From Phragmites australis (taxonomy: Eukaryota > Streptophyta > Magnoliopsida > Poales > Poaceae), in the NCBI RefSeq assembly GCF_958298935.1, contig NC_084927.1, positions 33,120,001 through 33,184,000 on the forward strand: DNA of 64,000 nt, read 5' to 3'. Each line of letters starts with the position of its first letter. The stretch's first letter is position 1. The position numbers and the translations under genes are program-made. Shown in pieces: positions 48,481 to 59,285 of the stretch. The notes under the pieces are model-generated. The model ran no database searches, was not told where the DNA came from, and saw only the letters and a program-made list of their open reading frames with translations.

Positions 48481-48955
48481 GCTGCTATGATCCCAAAGTC
48501 TGCATTAGTTTGACCGTGATCATATTCATAGATCGTAACATTTTGGAGAAGTTATGATTTTCATCAATATTTGCAGGCTACCGCTTTCCAAATTATTTGG
48601 AGTTACACGCATTAGTATACGCTACTTAATTATTTTCTCCGAGATTTATACAGCTTCGATTCAGAAGTCAGAACGAAGCGAAAAAACTCTGGTCGGGAAA
48701 CCATCCACCGAACCCAAGTTTACCTTGCAACTAATGCTTTTGTGACCCGCCATATCAGATCCACAGTGGCCAGAAAACTCGTATATAGTTCAGACAAGAT
48801 ATGGTTCCTCAAAATTTGCTCGAATTTGGAACAAGATTTCCAAATGAATCGGATTTACAAAGTGGTGCACTACACTCAAAGCTAAAGTGCTAAATCACAC
48901 TCCGGCACACACGACGAGCCAACATCAGAGCGTAGAAAAGGTGCATAGTGGGCTA
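48481..48955. other. Unassigned spacer downstream of FLZ-C
   Basis: No gene recognised. From about 48960 similarity to the 3' flank of FLZ-D begins. Confidence 0.4.
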
Positions 48956-49187
48956 CTGATCAGATAGCCAAAGCCACAAGCAAGCAAGATGAACTTTCTC
49001 CGATCCTCAGGCCCTCCGGCGCCGACGGGTACCAGAGCATGTCTCTCAGGCAAGACAGGAGAGATGGACAAATAGATCTCCTTCATCCCGTCAATCGCCG
49101 GATCTTCAGATCTTGTTGACACAAACCTAGTTCTTCTCAGCCATGCAGCTTCCTGTCTCAGCCATGCAGCTTCCTGCTTCCGGTCGT

Positions 49188-49487
49188 TTAGCTCGCCACG
49201 GACACCTTCCTGGAGTCTTGGTGCCCACGAGGAGATTCCGTTCTTTGGGAGTACTGCTGCCTCCGGCCGGCGGACCTGGCGGCCTTCCTCGCGCGGATGG
49301 CGTCGGGCTGCATCTGCTCGTAGCGGCACTCCTCGCTGCAGAAGGGCGTGTCCCCTCTGTACATGAAGATGTCGCTGTCGCGTGCCAGCGGCTTGGCGCA
49401 GAGCGCGCACGCGTCCAGCGCGGGCAGGCTGGTCTCGCCGACCGGCTCGGCGTAGAAGAAGAAGGCGCAGGCGAGAGATGTGGCCAT
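49188..49487 (-). CDS. FLZ-C: intronless FCS-like zinc finger protein
   Basis: One open frame encodes 99 residues with an FLZ domain: Cys27-x2-Cys30, then 'DSDIFMYRGDTPFCSEEC' with Cys50 and Cys54, followed by a basic segment 'RYEQMQPDAIRARKAARSAG' and the tail 'SRKVSVAS'. The intron that interrupts the MYR codon in FLZ-A and FLZ-B is absent, and the reading frame crosses that point without a gap. I chose the ATG at 49487 because it lies about 145 bases downstream of a TATA box; the open frame continues upstream to 49745 but would include the promoter. The 3' flank has a tandem copy of 'ctcagccatgcagcttcctg' at about 49135-49176. Role: probable SnRK1-binding adaptor, by family. Confidence 0.92.
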   Translation of the reverse strand: MATSLACAFFFYAEPVGETSLPALDACALCAKPLARDSDIFMYRGDTPFCSEECRYEQMQPDAIRARKAARSAGRRQQYSQRTESPRGHQDSRKVSVAS

Positions 49488-49630
49488 GGCGTGTAGTTTT
49501 TTCCCCCAAGAAACGCCTTGTGCTTTGGCCTGGTTGCAAGTGCCAGAAGCCAACCTGTGCGCTGCCGCTTTGGGTTGGGGGAGGACGAGGTGGTGAGCTG
49601 AGTTGAGGTCGGGAGGCGGAGGCCGCAGGG

Positions 49631-49638
49631 TATATATC
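49631..49638 (-). promoter_or_regulatory. TATA box of FLZ-C
   Basis: On the minus strand 'gcgATATATAccc' lies about 145 bases upstream of the FLZ-C ATG. The region further upstream shares 'gcgcggtatt..ccgtgggg/c' with the FLZ-D promoter, showing that the promoter was copied with the gene. Confidence 0.65.
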
Positions 49639-49984
49639 GCGGAGGGTGACTGCAGCTGGTGCACGCGTGGGCGTGGGAAAACAGGGGTCGGGCGCGGGCG
49701 AGACGCCCCACGGATCGGCCAATACCGCGAGCCGGACGGAGCCAACGGACCAGCAGGAGCACGGAATGGAGTGGGGTTTTTTTAAGCCAGTTTATATTAG
49801 AAAAAAAAAGCAAGGCACCGTTCACTTCATATTTTTGATAAAGGAATATCTTTATTCCGATCTTTGCAAAAAGGTTTGTACCTAACCGTTTATTATTACA
49901 AGTTCCAGCTAAAGGCCAAGAAACAAAATCTCTCAAAAAAATATAGGATCATCCGTTTATAACATGAATTAAAAGACATTATAA

Positions 49985-51499
49985 GCACAACCTATTAGAA
50001 AATATCCATCTATGTTTGACGAATATCTGCACGACTGTCATATCCAAAATGTGACATGCCCACTTTATCCTTATTCTCATAATTTCCTTTTGTAGCAAGG
50101 AACAGAAGCGGTTCCAATATATCCCCAGAAAATAACATGTATGTAAGATAATGATCTACCCTTATAAAAAAACTATGTTATTTCTACTCAATCATATCGC
50201 CCAACATAAAGTACATGCCTCAAACATAACTTAAGATCTCCATGCTAGGTCAACATTTTATAGCCAATTACCAAATAAATTAGCTACACTTGGTGGTGGT
50301 TGTAGCCTAAAAGTAATATGAACCGTTCTCCATATGAATTTTGCATATTGGCATTTGAAAAAGAGATGTTGAATAGTTTCATCATTACTGCAAAAGCAAC
50401 ATTGTTGACTACCTTTCTAGTTACGCTTAACTAAATTGTCGTTCATTAGAATCACGCTTTTAATCAAGTACCAAAGAATACTCTGAATTTTCAAAGGTAA
50501 CTTGAGTTTCTATGGTAAATGATTATGAGGAACAATATTTTGATCAAGCATAGCAAAGTACATAGAACGGGACAGTAAATAAACCAGTTTTAGTTAGTAA
50601 CTATTTAAATGAATCTGTTGGATTATTAAGTTGCACTAATGCTACTCTCTCAACTAATTCATTACACTTAGTGAGTTTATACTCCGTGAGCGACCTTCAA
50701 AAGGATATTTTAAGACGATCATAACCAATTGTCTCTACTACATATGCTTGTTTCTTTCGTGCTATGTTATACAAGGATAGGTATTGATATTTAAGAGGAG
50801 AAGAACCAAGCCATCTATCTTCTCAAAACCGGATTTTGGGTACCATTATTCAAACAAAATGTCCCAAAGCTCAATAATTTGTCACAAACCTTTTCATAAA
50901 GCCTGACCAGAAATAAGAGTCACCAGGCCTCCATTGTACCTCACCAATAGTTTTGTTCCTTAAACATTTTCTCCTAAAGACATCATGCCACACCCCTTCC
51001 TCATTGATTAATTCAAAAAACCATTTGCTTAAAAGACATTAATTTTTATATCGATATCTTTTATTCCTAGGTCTTCTGCTCTTTGGATCTACATAAGATT
51101 TCCAATTTAACTAGTTTGTATTTTCTCTTATTATCATCACTTTAAAAAAAACGTGTCCTATAATAATCTAGTTTCTTTAAGATACCCTAGGAACGAAAAA
51201 AAAAAGATAGCATATACATAGCAAGGCAACTAAGCATTGAATCAATTAAAACTAGTCGTCCATCAACAGACAACATTTTGTCTTTCTAGCTACTTAATTT
51301 CTTTTGAAAACACTCCTCCACCACTTTCTAATCTTTATTACTAAGTCTTTTATGATGCATAGGAATACCAAGATATCTAAAGGGGTGCTCCCCATCTCAC
51401 AACCAAAAATCTAATATTATTGTTCCATATGTTCATTAGCCTCTCCGTAACAAAATAATTCACTATTATAAAAATTGATCTTCAAGCTAGACAACTATT
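49985..51499 (-). mobile_element. LINE ORF2 remnant (RT end to zf-RVT), minus strand
   Basis: From right to left the minus strand reads 'LKINFYNSELFCYGEANEH', 'FRYLGIPMHHKRL', 'DGRLVLIDSMLSCLAMYM', then decayed mid-domain sequence, then 'NDETIQHLFFKCQYAKFIW' and 'TLCWAI'. These follow the order of the plant LINE reverse transcriptase thumb region and the zf-RVT domain. Many stops and frame changes are present. The homology stops abruptly at 51499, where another element begins, so the 5' portion was lost or displaced. Confidence 0.8.
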
Positions 51500-53450
51500 C
51501 AAATGCACAAAGCAAGAGTTTCCCCGCCAAGCCGATTTAGGCTGATCTGACCCAAAGGCCGGCCCATTAACCGAGCCCAAGCACAATACAAACCCACCAA
51601 AGCACAGTAGACCTTCCTAATTTTCAGAAACCGGAATTTCCAAGGAATATTCCTCCTTTTCTCTTTTTCCCGAATTAAATTCCCAGCAAAGTTCCAAAGC
51701 TTATAATTCCTCCATTTTAACTTCGATTTCGATGATTCTTCCACCAATATTCTTCTAAATTCGAGCTCTATCTATTCATACTATTTTCATAATTATTAAA
51801 AATTTATTTGTATTTAATTGTGTGTTGCTCTATTGTTTGTCGTGTCTAGAAGCCGAAGAGTTCGTTGAGGGGGAGGAGGAGCAGGTGCCAGGAACCCAGG
51901 AGTTCGAATAGGACCCCCTTGAGTACTTCAATGAAGATAAGTCTCAATCCGTTTCCCCTTTGACCATATTGAACCCAGTTTTATCCACACAACCCATAGC
52001 AGTTGTTTTACTCCGATATAATGCATGCAATGTTACTAGTGGGCATATTTTAAACTGTTGATCTAATTATAACCTAATATAGTCTTAGATAGCCATTTGT
52101 ATTATCCTGTATGTTTAATCTTGAAAAACCTAAGATCTCGCCGTAGCTAAAGTACTTATGCCTAGGCGATTATCTTGTACTAAGTATACTTAGGAATGAT
52201 AATCTTTATTGTTACTTCATATCTAGCTTTTCAAAAGTGTACAATTTGGTGTTGGTGTTGTGTGGGTTATGGTCAGGTGATAAGGTTAATTCCTAAGTTG
52301 GGGTTAGAGCTGGGGTAAATCAGGGTTCCTTCAGGAATGTCTAGGGAGACGGAGCGCTGTCGGTAAGACAGGCTTTGGGAGGAGTGCTGCCCGTATGGCA
52401 GGCTCCATGTGGAGATACTTGTCTTGGCTCGTTTAAGTAACGAGTTGATATGACATCCTACCTAGTCTATACAGTACAACCACTCGACCCTGTATAGGTA
52501 GGGCTTAGTCTAAGTCCCCCAGTTAGTCTACTATCGTCTGGAGGTAAGTGTGCAGCGAGAAATCATGGAGCAGGTACAGGCGGTGCAGGCTTGGCGACCC
52601 GGTTGGAGGCCTGGCTAAAGGTCATGAACCCCTGGTTAGCTCCCGTAGGCGGTTAATGTGATGATGCTGTGGTGGGTAATGGCTTTGTTGGGTTGCACTT
52701 TCACGGCGGTGGAATGTTGTCGAACTCAGCTTGTGGGTAAAGTGTACAACTCTGCAGAGGTAAAACTATTTGAATAGTCGTGTCCTCGGTTATGGACGAA
52801 CTATGGTTCGGTCGCAGCAACTAGCTGGGTTGCGTATGTTCTCCTTGTGAGTGAGTGGGCAAGGTATGCCCTGTTTTGGAATATAGGTCCGGCCGTGTGC
52901 CGTGGGTTGCCGTGGACGGGGTGTTCAGCAACAATAAATTTTGGACAACCATATTTTATTACTGATGCCGTTTTCATAAACCGCTTTACATAAAATGAAC
53001 CATACATGTGTGCAACTTAGCTTTCTGCAAAATTCAACCTTACAGCTTATCCTTGACATCCTCTTAAGCATGTATTTGTACCCCTGCTGTAGGGCAAGGG
53101 TTGAAACTTGTTAAGTACTCTTGTACTCACACTTGCTTGTGCTTTCAGAGGATGATCCGGACTTCACCGAGGCAGACAGTGAGGAAGACGAGTAGGCTTG
53201 GTCGCGTCCGCACCTAAGTTGCCTGTGGAGCGTCATGATTCCCATGCTGCCTCTGCTGTGTACTCTGTTGTGGTAGACCCTTATAATAATGTACTTTGGC
53301 TTAGTGCTGTATGTTTTATTAGGATGGTGGATTATGCTCACCGTCCCTCGTGTTATATGGCATTAATATTTCCTGTTGTAAGACTTTTATTTACCAGCAA
53401 CTGATCCAATGACTGGTATAATAATGGTTTTAAGCACCAAGGATCACCCG
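51500..53450 (+). mobile_element. Unclassified LTR-retroelement-like sequence
   Basis: The segment begins at the break in the LINE and ends near 'cccggggcgc' at about 53450. TTCAA occurs just before 51500 and again at 53449-53453, which could be a 5-bp duplication, though the ends are not TG..CA. It contains 'gaagccgaagagttcgttgag' (51852) and 'ttcaccgaggcagacagtgag' (53164), short acidic-coding phrases preceded by 'tttcag' (53142-53147) in one case. The same motif neighbourhood occurs at 45350-45430. No gag or pol was found. Confidence 0.4.
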
Positions 53451-53619
53451 GGGCGCTTCAACTCCGTTACCCTCCACCTCTCTCGCGCTCCCCCATCGCC
53501 ATCGCCGCCTTGACTCCGTCGCCCTTCGCCCCTCCCGTGCTCTGTCGTCACCTGCGCGCAATCTGCCGCTGCCACTGCCTCGCTTGCGTCCTCCCGCATG
53601 TGGACTCGCGGGCGAGTCT

Positions 53620-53778
53620 CAGGTCTCCAATGGGTGTCGGGTCCCTGACGGGACCGGGGTCCTGGCTTATTTTATACTTGATAAACATTTCAAGGCCGGA
53701 TCGAGTTTGAGGTATCGGGTTTCAGGTCAAATGTATTCTCCCTCTACTCGATCTTGACCCGACTTGTTGTCACCCTTA
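53620..53778. mobile_element. One-ended hAT MITE relative
   Basis: The right end 'ttgttgtcaccctta' is the inverse of the TAAGGGTGACAA end of the MITE at 37897, and the interior has similar 'gggtgtcgggtcc' and 'tatcgggtttcaggtc' phrases. The opposite end was not found. Confidence 0.5.
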
Positions 53779-54184
53779 ATATCACGGGTATTTGAAACCA
53801 CGTGCTGTATTGCCATTTGTAGTTTCTTTTTTTCCACCATTACCGTAATAACATCAAGATGGCCAAAGTTTTGATGCCCTTTTTCATTTCCCGCGACTAC
53901 CGAATGCGGTCACTCCACCAAAATTGTATGGAATCAGTGTTAACCCAAGCATTTCGGTGCAGAAAGGGCAGGTGCAACCATGCTGCCGTTTTGCTCTAAA
54001 GGCTCCTTAGTTCCGGGCATTCTAGAAATAGATGCACAGTAATTTCTAGATTTCGAATACACATTGGACAGAAAATATTGATTTTAGCATTAACGCAGCT
54101 GCAGACGCTGAGCAATCGAGGTACGGTCTTGAACCATAAGACATGAAACTTGTATTTTGGCGGCGTCCATACCTTCCAATCATC

Positions 54185-55215
54185 TTCTTGTATTATGAGC
54201 GGTTCGGTTCTTTATTTCGGCATGGTGCAGTTGTTGGCTTTGGCTTGATGAGCCACAGCGTCAGTGTCTGCGTGGCCCACGCAGTCCTCTCCACCGCGAC
54301 GAGAACGACGTGAGGCGAGTCATGTACGACTACGACGTGGCTAGGGGGTTCTGGTTTCCGAAACAAACACGGAGGAATCGCACCAAAGCGTCCCGGTTCT
54401 ACGCGCAAAACTGTGTGCGATGCCTATCACAGCAAGGGAAAAGGTGTCCAGTGGTGGATTAGAAATACTGCACTACTTGCCCCGCTTTCTTCAGCAAAAG
54501 AGAGAATTCTTTATTCGGGCGCACTGATGTAAATCAATGGAAAAGAGTAGCCGGAATCGTTTGGTTTGCATCAAATCTGCACCATTATACAGGCACCAAA
54601 CTTTGGCTTAAACTAATGTGAAGCCCGAAGGGCTGATAATGAGGGAGCCAGCCCTTTCGCTAACATACGAGGCGGGTGCCCCGCATGGTCCGGCATGCAA
54701 CGCGAATGATAGAGAGCACTCTGCCAGCATGCGAATTTTTATTTCTTTTGGAGCTGCTTTCTTACAGGAATCTTGGGGACTGTGGTGCATGCACGCCAGG
54801 CGGCTTGTGAACATCGAGGGGACGGAACGCAGGTGGCATATAAGAATTGCATCTACTATGATCTGGTCACGCACCGGCTGCTGCACATAATCTGTGGCAG
54901 CTTATAAAACTTTGGAGAGAATAATAGGAACAGCTTATTAAACTCGATGTGATTCGCCTTGTTCACGTTTTGGAGTAGGGGCGATGGCCGAAGCACCTCG
55001 AGACTGCAGCTTCACGCCCGGCTCAAGATTCCATCGGTCAGGCAGGCTTCGTGACTTCGTCCCGGGGAGCAGCTTTGCTCGAGATCTGCGCCGAATTTGT
55101 TTAAGTGGCTTCACGGAGAAGCATTGGACATTATCCCTTGGTGATTGGAAGTTACAGATCTTCCCAACATAACTCAAGTAGTATACGAGTAGAACATCGG
55201 GTCCCAGAGAGACAG
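54185..55215. repeat. Segmental duplication block, copy 1
   Basis: This stretch matches 60690-61705 and 63375-63870 in the same order and orientation. Shared marks include 'ttctggttt', 'gtgtgcgatgc', 'gtggtgga(t/c)tag', 'actttggcttaaac', 'aatgatagagagca', 'tggtgcatgcacg', 'gatctggtcacgcaccgg', 'cccggggagcagct' and 'agaagcattg'. It lies 4.7 kb from the FLZ-C start on the promoter side. I see no protein or RNA family in it, and the best open frames of the two copies are not the same frame. It may be gene debris or conserved non-coding sequence. Confidence 0.82.
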
Positions 55216-55785
55216 CCACTAATGCCTGTTGCTGGTAAAGTGACCGATACGGCCAAATAACAAATCAACGGAGCACTCATGCATTGCATGGTGAAAAATG
55301 CTCGTAATGCTCGGCTGCAAAAGTTGATTGGAAGCATTCTCTCTCCATCACACAGGTGTCGAATGCAGATGATTTGGACTCTCTTAGTAACGCACATGAT
55401 ATTTCTTATTTTGCACGTTCATTGTGTATTCATATATTTTAATGAGACTATTTCAAATATTATAGGCACTAGGGAGAGAATAAATACGATTAAATGTATC
55501 AATATTTAAATATAAAAAAAATACTCTTCACCAATACATCTAATTGCCACTCCTTATTGATGATGCGAGATCTCATTACTTCCTTAGTGATTCTTCAAAT
55601 ATTTAATCTATTAGTTTCTAAATAATAAGACATTAAAATTTTCTAATGAAAGAAATTTATGCCATCGAAAATTGAAGCATTATGGATCCATTCCAACCTC
55701 GCACGTCACGACTCTAGGATGTTAAGCTTATCAATAACACAAATTTCTGACATAAATTGAGAGGAACAGTAACATCCCAAAAGTA
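55216..55785. other. Unassigned spacer
   Basis: No gene or bounded element recognised. Confidence 0.4.
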
Positions 55786-56926
55786 GGTGAATTTGGACAC
55801 TTACAAAATCTAAACCAAATTGGTTCAAAAAACTTAATAAGATAAATCTATCTCAATTTTTATCTAGATACGCTCTGTTTATCTAGTGTATCTACTTTAC
55901 CGCTCAAAAGAATTGCAACCTACTCTAACAAGGTAAATTGCAAGTATGTAAATACGAAAACATAAATAAGGTAGAGAGACAAACTCGACATAAGGGATTT
56001 TTATCTTATGGTATCAATGATATAAATGTCACCCCTAGTCTATGTTAGAGCTCCATAAAGGATATACTTCCAGTCACCAAATATCTTTCGGTCATGGCTC
56101 TTGAGCTTCCAAGTCACTAAGACAATATCTCAAGTACAATGAGCCACCAAGCCACCAAGATAAGGTCTCACCATTAGCCTCTCTTCCGGTGCTAGTACTA
56201 CTGTTCTTACCGGATCATCCGATGAGTACAACCTCAGAAACTAGTCGTTGGACTTTCACTCAATGCTTCTGTGAGCAGCAGACACTCCAGTGTGACTTCA
56301 ATTCTATCACCGAACCTTACATTGAGTTATCTTAAGCCATCCAAGCCTTTACAGTCTCTCTGTGTAAAATACTCCGATGCATTCATCCGATATTCATTCC
56401 ATTCACACGGGACTACCCGGTGAGTTAAACATTCTCTTCTTTTCCCTGAAAATGCTCTAGTGCAACTATTTCTTAGATGACCGGACTATCCGATGAGTCG
56501 ATCTTCATTATTGAATATTTGCAGTCGTCTCTGTAAGAAATGCACTGATGCTATACTTCGGTGTGCATAAACCAAGCACCGGACCTTCCGTTCGTCTTCT
56601 GTACGTACATTCTTCTCTGTAAGAAATACTCTAGTGTTACCTTGTGCAGATCATCAGACTATCTGGTGAGATCCTTAGCCTTCTTTCTCTTTATCAGAAA
56701 TACTCCGATGACTTTAACACACAGAGCATCCGGACCATCTGGTGAAGTCATCAGCTTTAACTTTGCCTCTAGACAAAATACTTCTATAAATTCAACCACT
56801 GAACACCGAACCTTCCAGTAAGATTCAATTTTCCTGAGCCTTCTTCAATTCAATTAAACTTTATCTCAATTACAATGACTTCTTAAAGATTGTATCTATA
56901 AGACTTACTAACATATATTCTTAACA
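55786..56926 (-). mobile_element. Copia-type solo LTR candidate, minus orientation
   Basis: On the minus strand it begins TGTTAAGAATATATGTTAG (56926) and ends in the segment that matches 5300-5690 as an inverted copy. Between them, phrases of the type 'ccgga(c/t)(c/t)atc(c/t)g(a/g)tgag' recur at about 56213, 56480 and 56738, a pattern well known in grass Sirevirus-type LTRs. No coding region follows and the flanks do not show a clear duplication, so a solo LTR is likely but not proved. Confidence 0.55.
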
Positions 56927-56981
56927 AATATGTTAATCCTAATAAATATATTATAATAATTATTAGAATCATAATTATAAT

Positions 56982-57098
56982 CTAATAGACCATTTTCGCT
57001 ACGTCCACGGGCTTCGAGTTCCAGCTAAGCATTGACGCACCTAATAGACCATTTTCGCTACGTCCACGGCTTCGAGTTCCAGCTAAGCAATGACGCAC
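56982..57098. repeat. 59-bp tandem duplication
   Basis: Units at 56982-57040 and 57041-57098 differ by one deleted G and one A/T change. The duplication is recent and falls inside a minus-strand open frame. Confidence 0.95.
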
Positions 57099-57326
57099 CT
57101 CTATGATGCGTCGGAGACTTCCCTGTGACTCAGTGATGAGTAGTCCGACGTACCGGAATGAAATAAATAACTCATATCGCAACGGATCTGACGTGGGAAT
57201 GATGATTTCCTCCACTTTGGTCCATTGTTTAGACACTTGACTGGAAGATAATCTGACCAAATGTATACAGATGCAGCTACTGTTCTGATTTATGCCATTA
57301 GCGTACTCGTGCATTGCCAAGATCAA
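56982..57326 (-). other. Unrecognised open frame, up to 114 codons
   Basis: The minus-strand frame runs through the 59-bp duplication; the first ATG is near 57314. Its middle part (around 'DPLRYELFISFRYVGLLI') looks protein-like in composition, but I recognise no family and there is no promoter or splice support. It may be a fragment of a decayed gene. Confidence 0.25.
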
Positions 57327-57900
57327 TATTACGCAGTTTATGCACCGGCTGTGGTAATTTTTTGGGTAAAGTTAAATAAAACTCTAAGAGTATGTTTGGT
57401 AGAGCTTCAGTTTTAAATTTTTTTTGGAACTAGTGATTTCTAACTTTAAAAATTGATGGAGTTGTAGCTGAGATTGAGAGTATTTGTTGAGATATCCTGT
57501 TCTTACTTTGAACTAAAAATAAATATCTAAGTTATTTTATTTTATCCTATAAATTGTAAATCATATATGTATAGTAGAGCTGGAGTTTCTATCGGGCTAA
57601 ATTATCCAAAGAATTGCTTATCTGCAGTTGCATCCTTTGCCATATTTTATGGGATCAGTTCAGAGTGGCACAAAAACGAAAGTAGGCGGGACCGCGAGCA
57701 CTTACAAGATGTGCGATCAAACTTCATGGCTAGTACTAGTATAACTTTTGAAATGACATGCATTTACACCTCAAAAATTTCTTGGAAACAAGGTTCGCAA
57801 AATGCTTGGGATTTACAAAAGTGGTGTTACAATCGGTCTGAAACAGACAATAGCACAGACGCGATGGCCAATGGGAGCCAAATATCATCCCCTGGACAGC
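57327..57900. other. Spacer with a MITE-like segment
   Basis: 57386-57590 resembles half of a MITE ('agtatgtttggtagagctt'). Nothing else recognised until similarity with the FLZ-C 3' flank begins at about 57920. Confidence 0.35.
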
Positions 57901-58091
57901 TGGACATTGGGCGATTCGGATGGCCAAAGCCTCATGCACGCAAACGACCCTTCTAGATCCTTTTCTGCCTTCTGGCGCCGATGGGCAGCTGAGGCCAAAT
58001 AAGCGTGACGGACAAATGGCGCGAACTGGTTTATCCCATCAGGATTCGACGGTTCTCCGGATCTCTTACCAAAGGAGCACCGTCCGGCCAT

Positions 58092-58391
58092 TCAGCTTGC
58101 CACGGACACCTTCCTGGATTCCTGGTGCGCACGCCGCGACTCCGTGCCTGAGGAGTACTGGTGCCTCCGGCCGGCGGACCTGGCAGCCTGCCTCGCGCGG
58201 ATGGCGTCGAGCTGCATCTGCTCGTAGCGGCACTCCTCGCTGCAGAAGGGCGTGTCCCCTCTGTACATGAAGATGTCGCTGTCGCGTGCCAGCGGCCTGG
58301 CGCAGAGCGCGCACGCGTCCAGCGCGGGCAGGCTGGCCTCGCGAACCGGCTCGGCGTCGAGGAAGAAGGCGCACGCGAGAGATTCCGCCAT
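58092..58391 (-). CDS. FLZ-D: intronless FCS-like zinc finger protein
   Basis: The 99-residue product matches FLZ-C at 85 of 99 positions without gaps. The FLZ ligands Cys27, Cys30, Cys50 and Cys54 and the whole segment 'LARDSDIFMYRGDTPFCSEE' are unchanged. Differences cluster in the N-terminus (positions 3, 11, 12, 17, 19) and in the tail (61-91). Like FLZ-C it lacks the MYR intron. The ATG at 58391 lies about 120 bases downstream of a TATA box. Homology with FLZ-C extends through the promoter and part of the 3' flank ('ggccaaagcc', 'ggcgccga(t/c)ggg'), so it is a tandem segmental duplicate. Both copies keep open frames. Confidence 0.92.
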   Translation of the reverse strand: MAESLACAFFLDAEPVREASLPALDACALCARPLARDSDIFMYRGDTPFCSEECRYEQMQLDAIRARQAARSAGRRHQYSSGTESRRAHQESRKVSVAS

Positions 58392-58511
58392 GGTGTGTAC
58401 AGTGTACTGTTTAGTTGTCTTCCGGGCAAGGACGTGAGCTTATCGCAATCTGGATTTAGCTGCACACCAAAGGTGAAGTGGGAAGTAAGGGCTAGCACAG
58501 GAGGCGGGGTG

Positions 58512-58520
58512 GTATATAAG
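58512..58520 (-). promoter_or_regulatory. TATA box of FLZ-D
   Basis: On the minus strand 'gcCTTATATAcc' lies about 120 bases upstream of the ATG, at a position equivalent to that in FLZ-C. Confidence 0.65.
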
Positions 58521-58634
58521 GCGGACGGGGACGAACAAACGCTGCGGGTGCAGGTTCGTGGGGAAACAACGGCTGGACGGGCGAGATGGCCCACGGGTCG
58601 GGGGAATACCGCGCGCCGGGCGTAGAGATTTTAG

Positions 58635-59115
58635 ATGGAGACGTGGGAGCGGGTTTTGCCTCCACCTGCTCCCACCCGTACGTCCTCTGTCTCGCCTTGT
58701 CCTGCTTCGAACTAGAATCAGGTGATTTTTTTTTTTACCCAGTCCTATCCCATAGAACTGTGATTTTGACCCGATCCGTCTCATCCAACTCTGATTATAA
58801 TTATTAAAAATCATAGATGAAATTTTATTAGAAGATAATAGTTATCATAACAAATAAATTAATAAAAAATTACATCTAAAATTATGGAGAGAGGTGGGAG
58901 CGGGTGGAGCATGTCCTTCGCCCCGTCTCGTCCTGCTCTGAATTAGGATTGTGTGAAATTTTTTCTTGTCCCGTCTTGTCTTATAGAGTTTCGATTTTGA
59001 TTCGTCTGGTCTCGTTCTGTTTAGATTAAAATTATTAAAAACTTTAAACAAATTTTATTAGAAGATAATAGCTACTGCAATTTATAAATAAATAAAAAAC
59101 TATATCTAAGATTCA
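58635..59115. repeat. Two diverged ~240-bp tandem units
   Basis: Both units begin 'ga(c)g(t)gggagcggg', continue through 'gtcctgct', 'atagaact/gtt..tgattttga', 'attattaaaaa' and 'aaattttattagaagataatag', and end 'taaaaaa..tacatcta/tatatcta'. A partial third unit may lie at 59235-59290. The repeat lies 120 bases upstream of the FLZ-D TATA box. Confidence 0.8.
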
Positions 59116-59285
59116 TAAGATTTAACATAATATAATAATAGTTACATACATGCATTAGTTTACTAAAACTTCTATTAAAAAAGATAATAAACTTCTTAAT
59201 AAACCCGCTAAACGTGTATATAACATATACTCTAGGGCGGAGCAGCACGGGGTAGATCCTACTCCCGCTCCCACCCCACCCCGTC

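Noticed and set aside
49487..49745. N-terminal extension of FLZ-C to a 185-codon frame
   Set aside because: The extension would run through the TATA box and leader, is not conserved in FLZ-D, and the family start fits the ATG at 49487.
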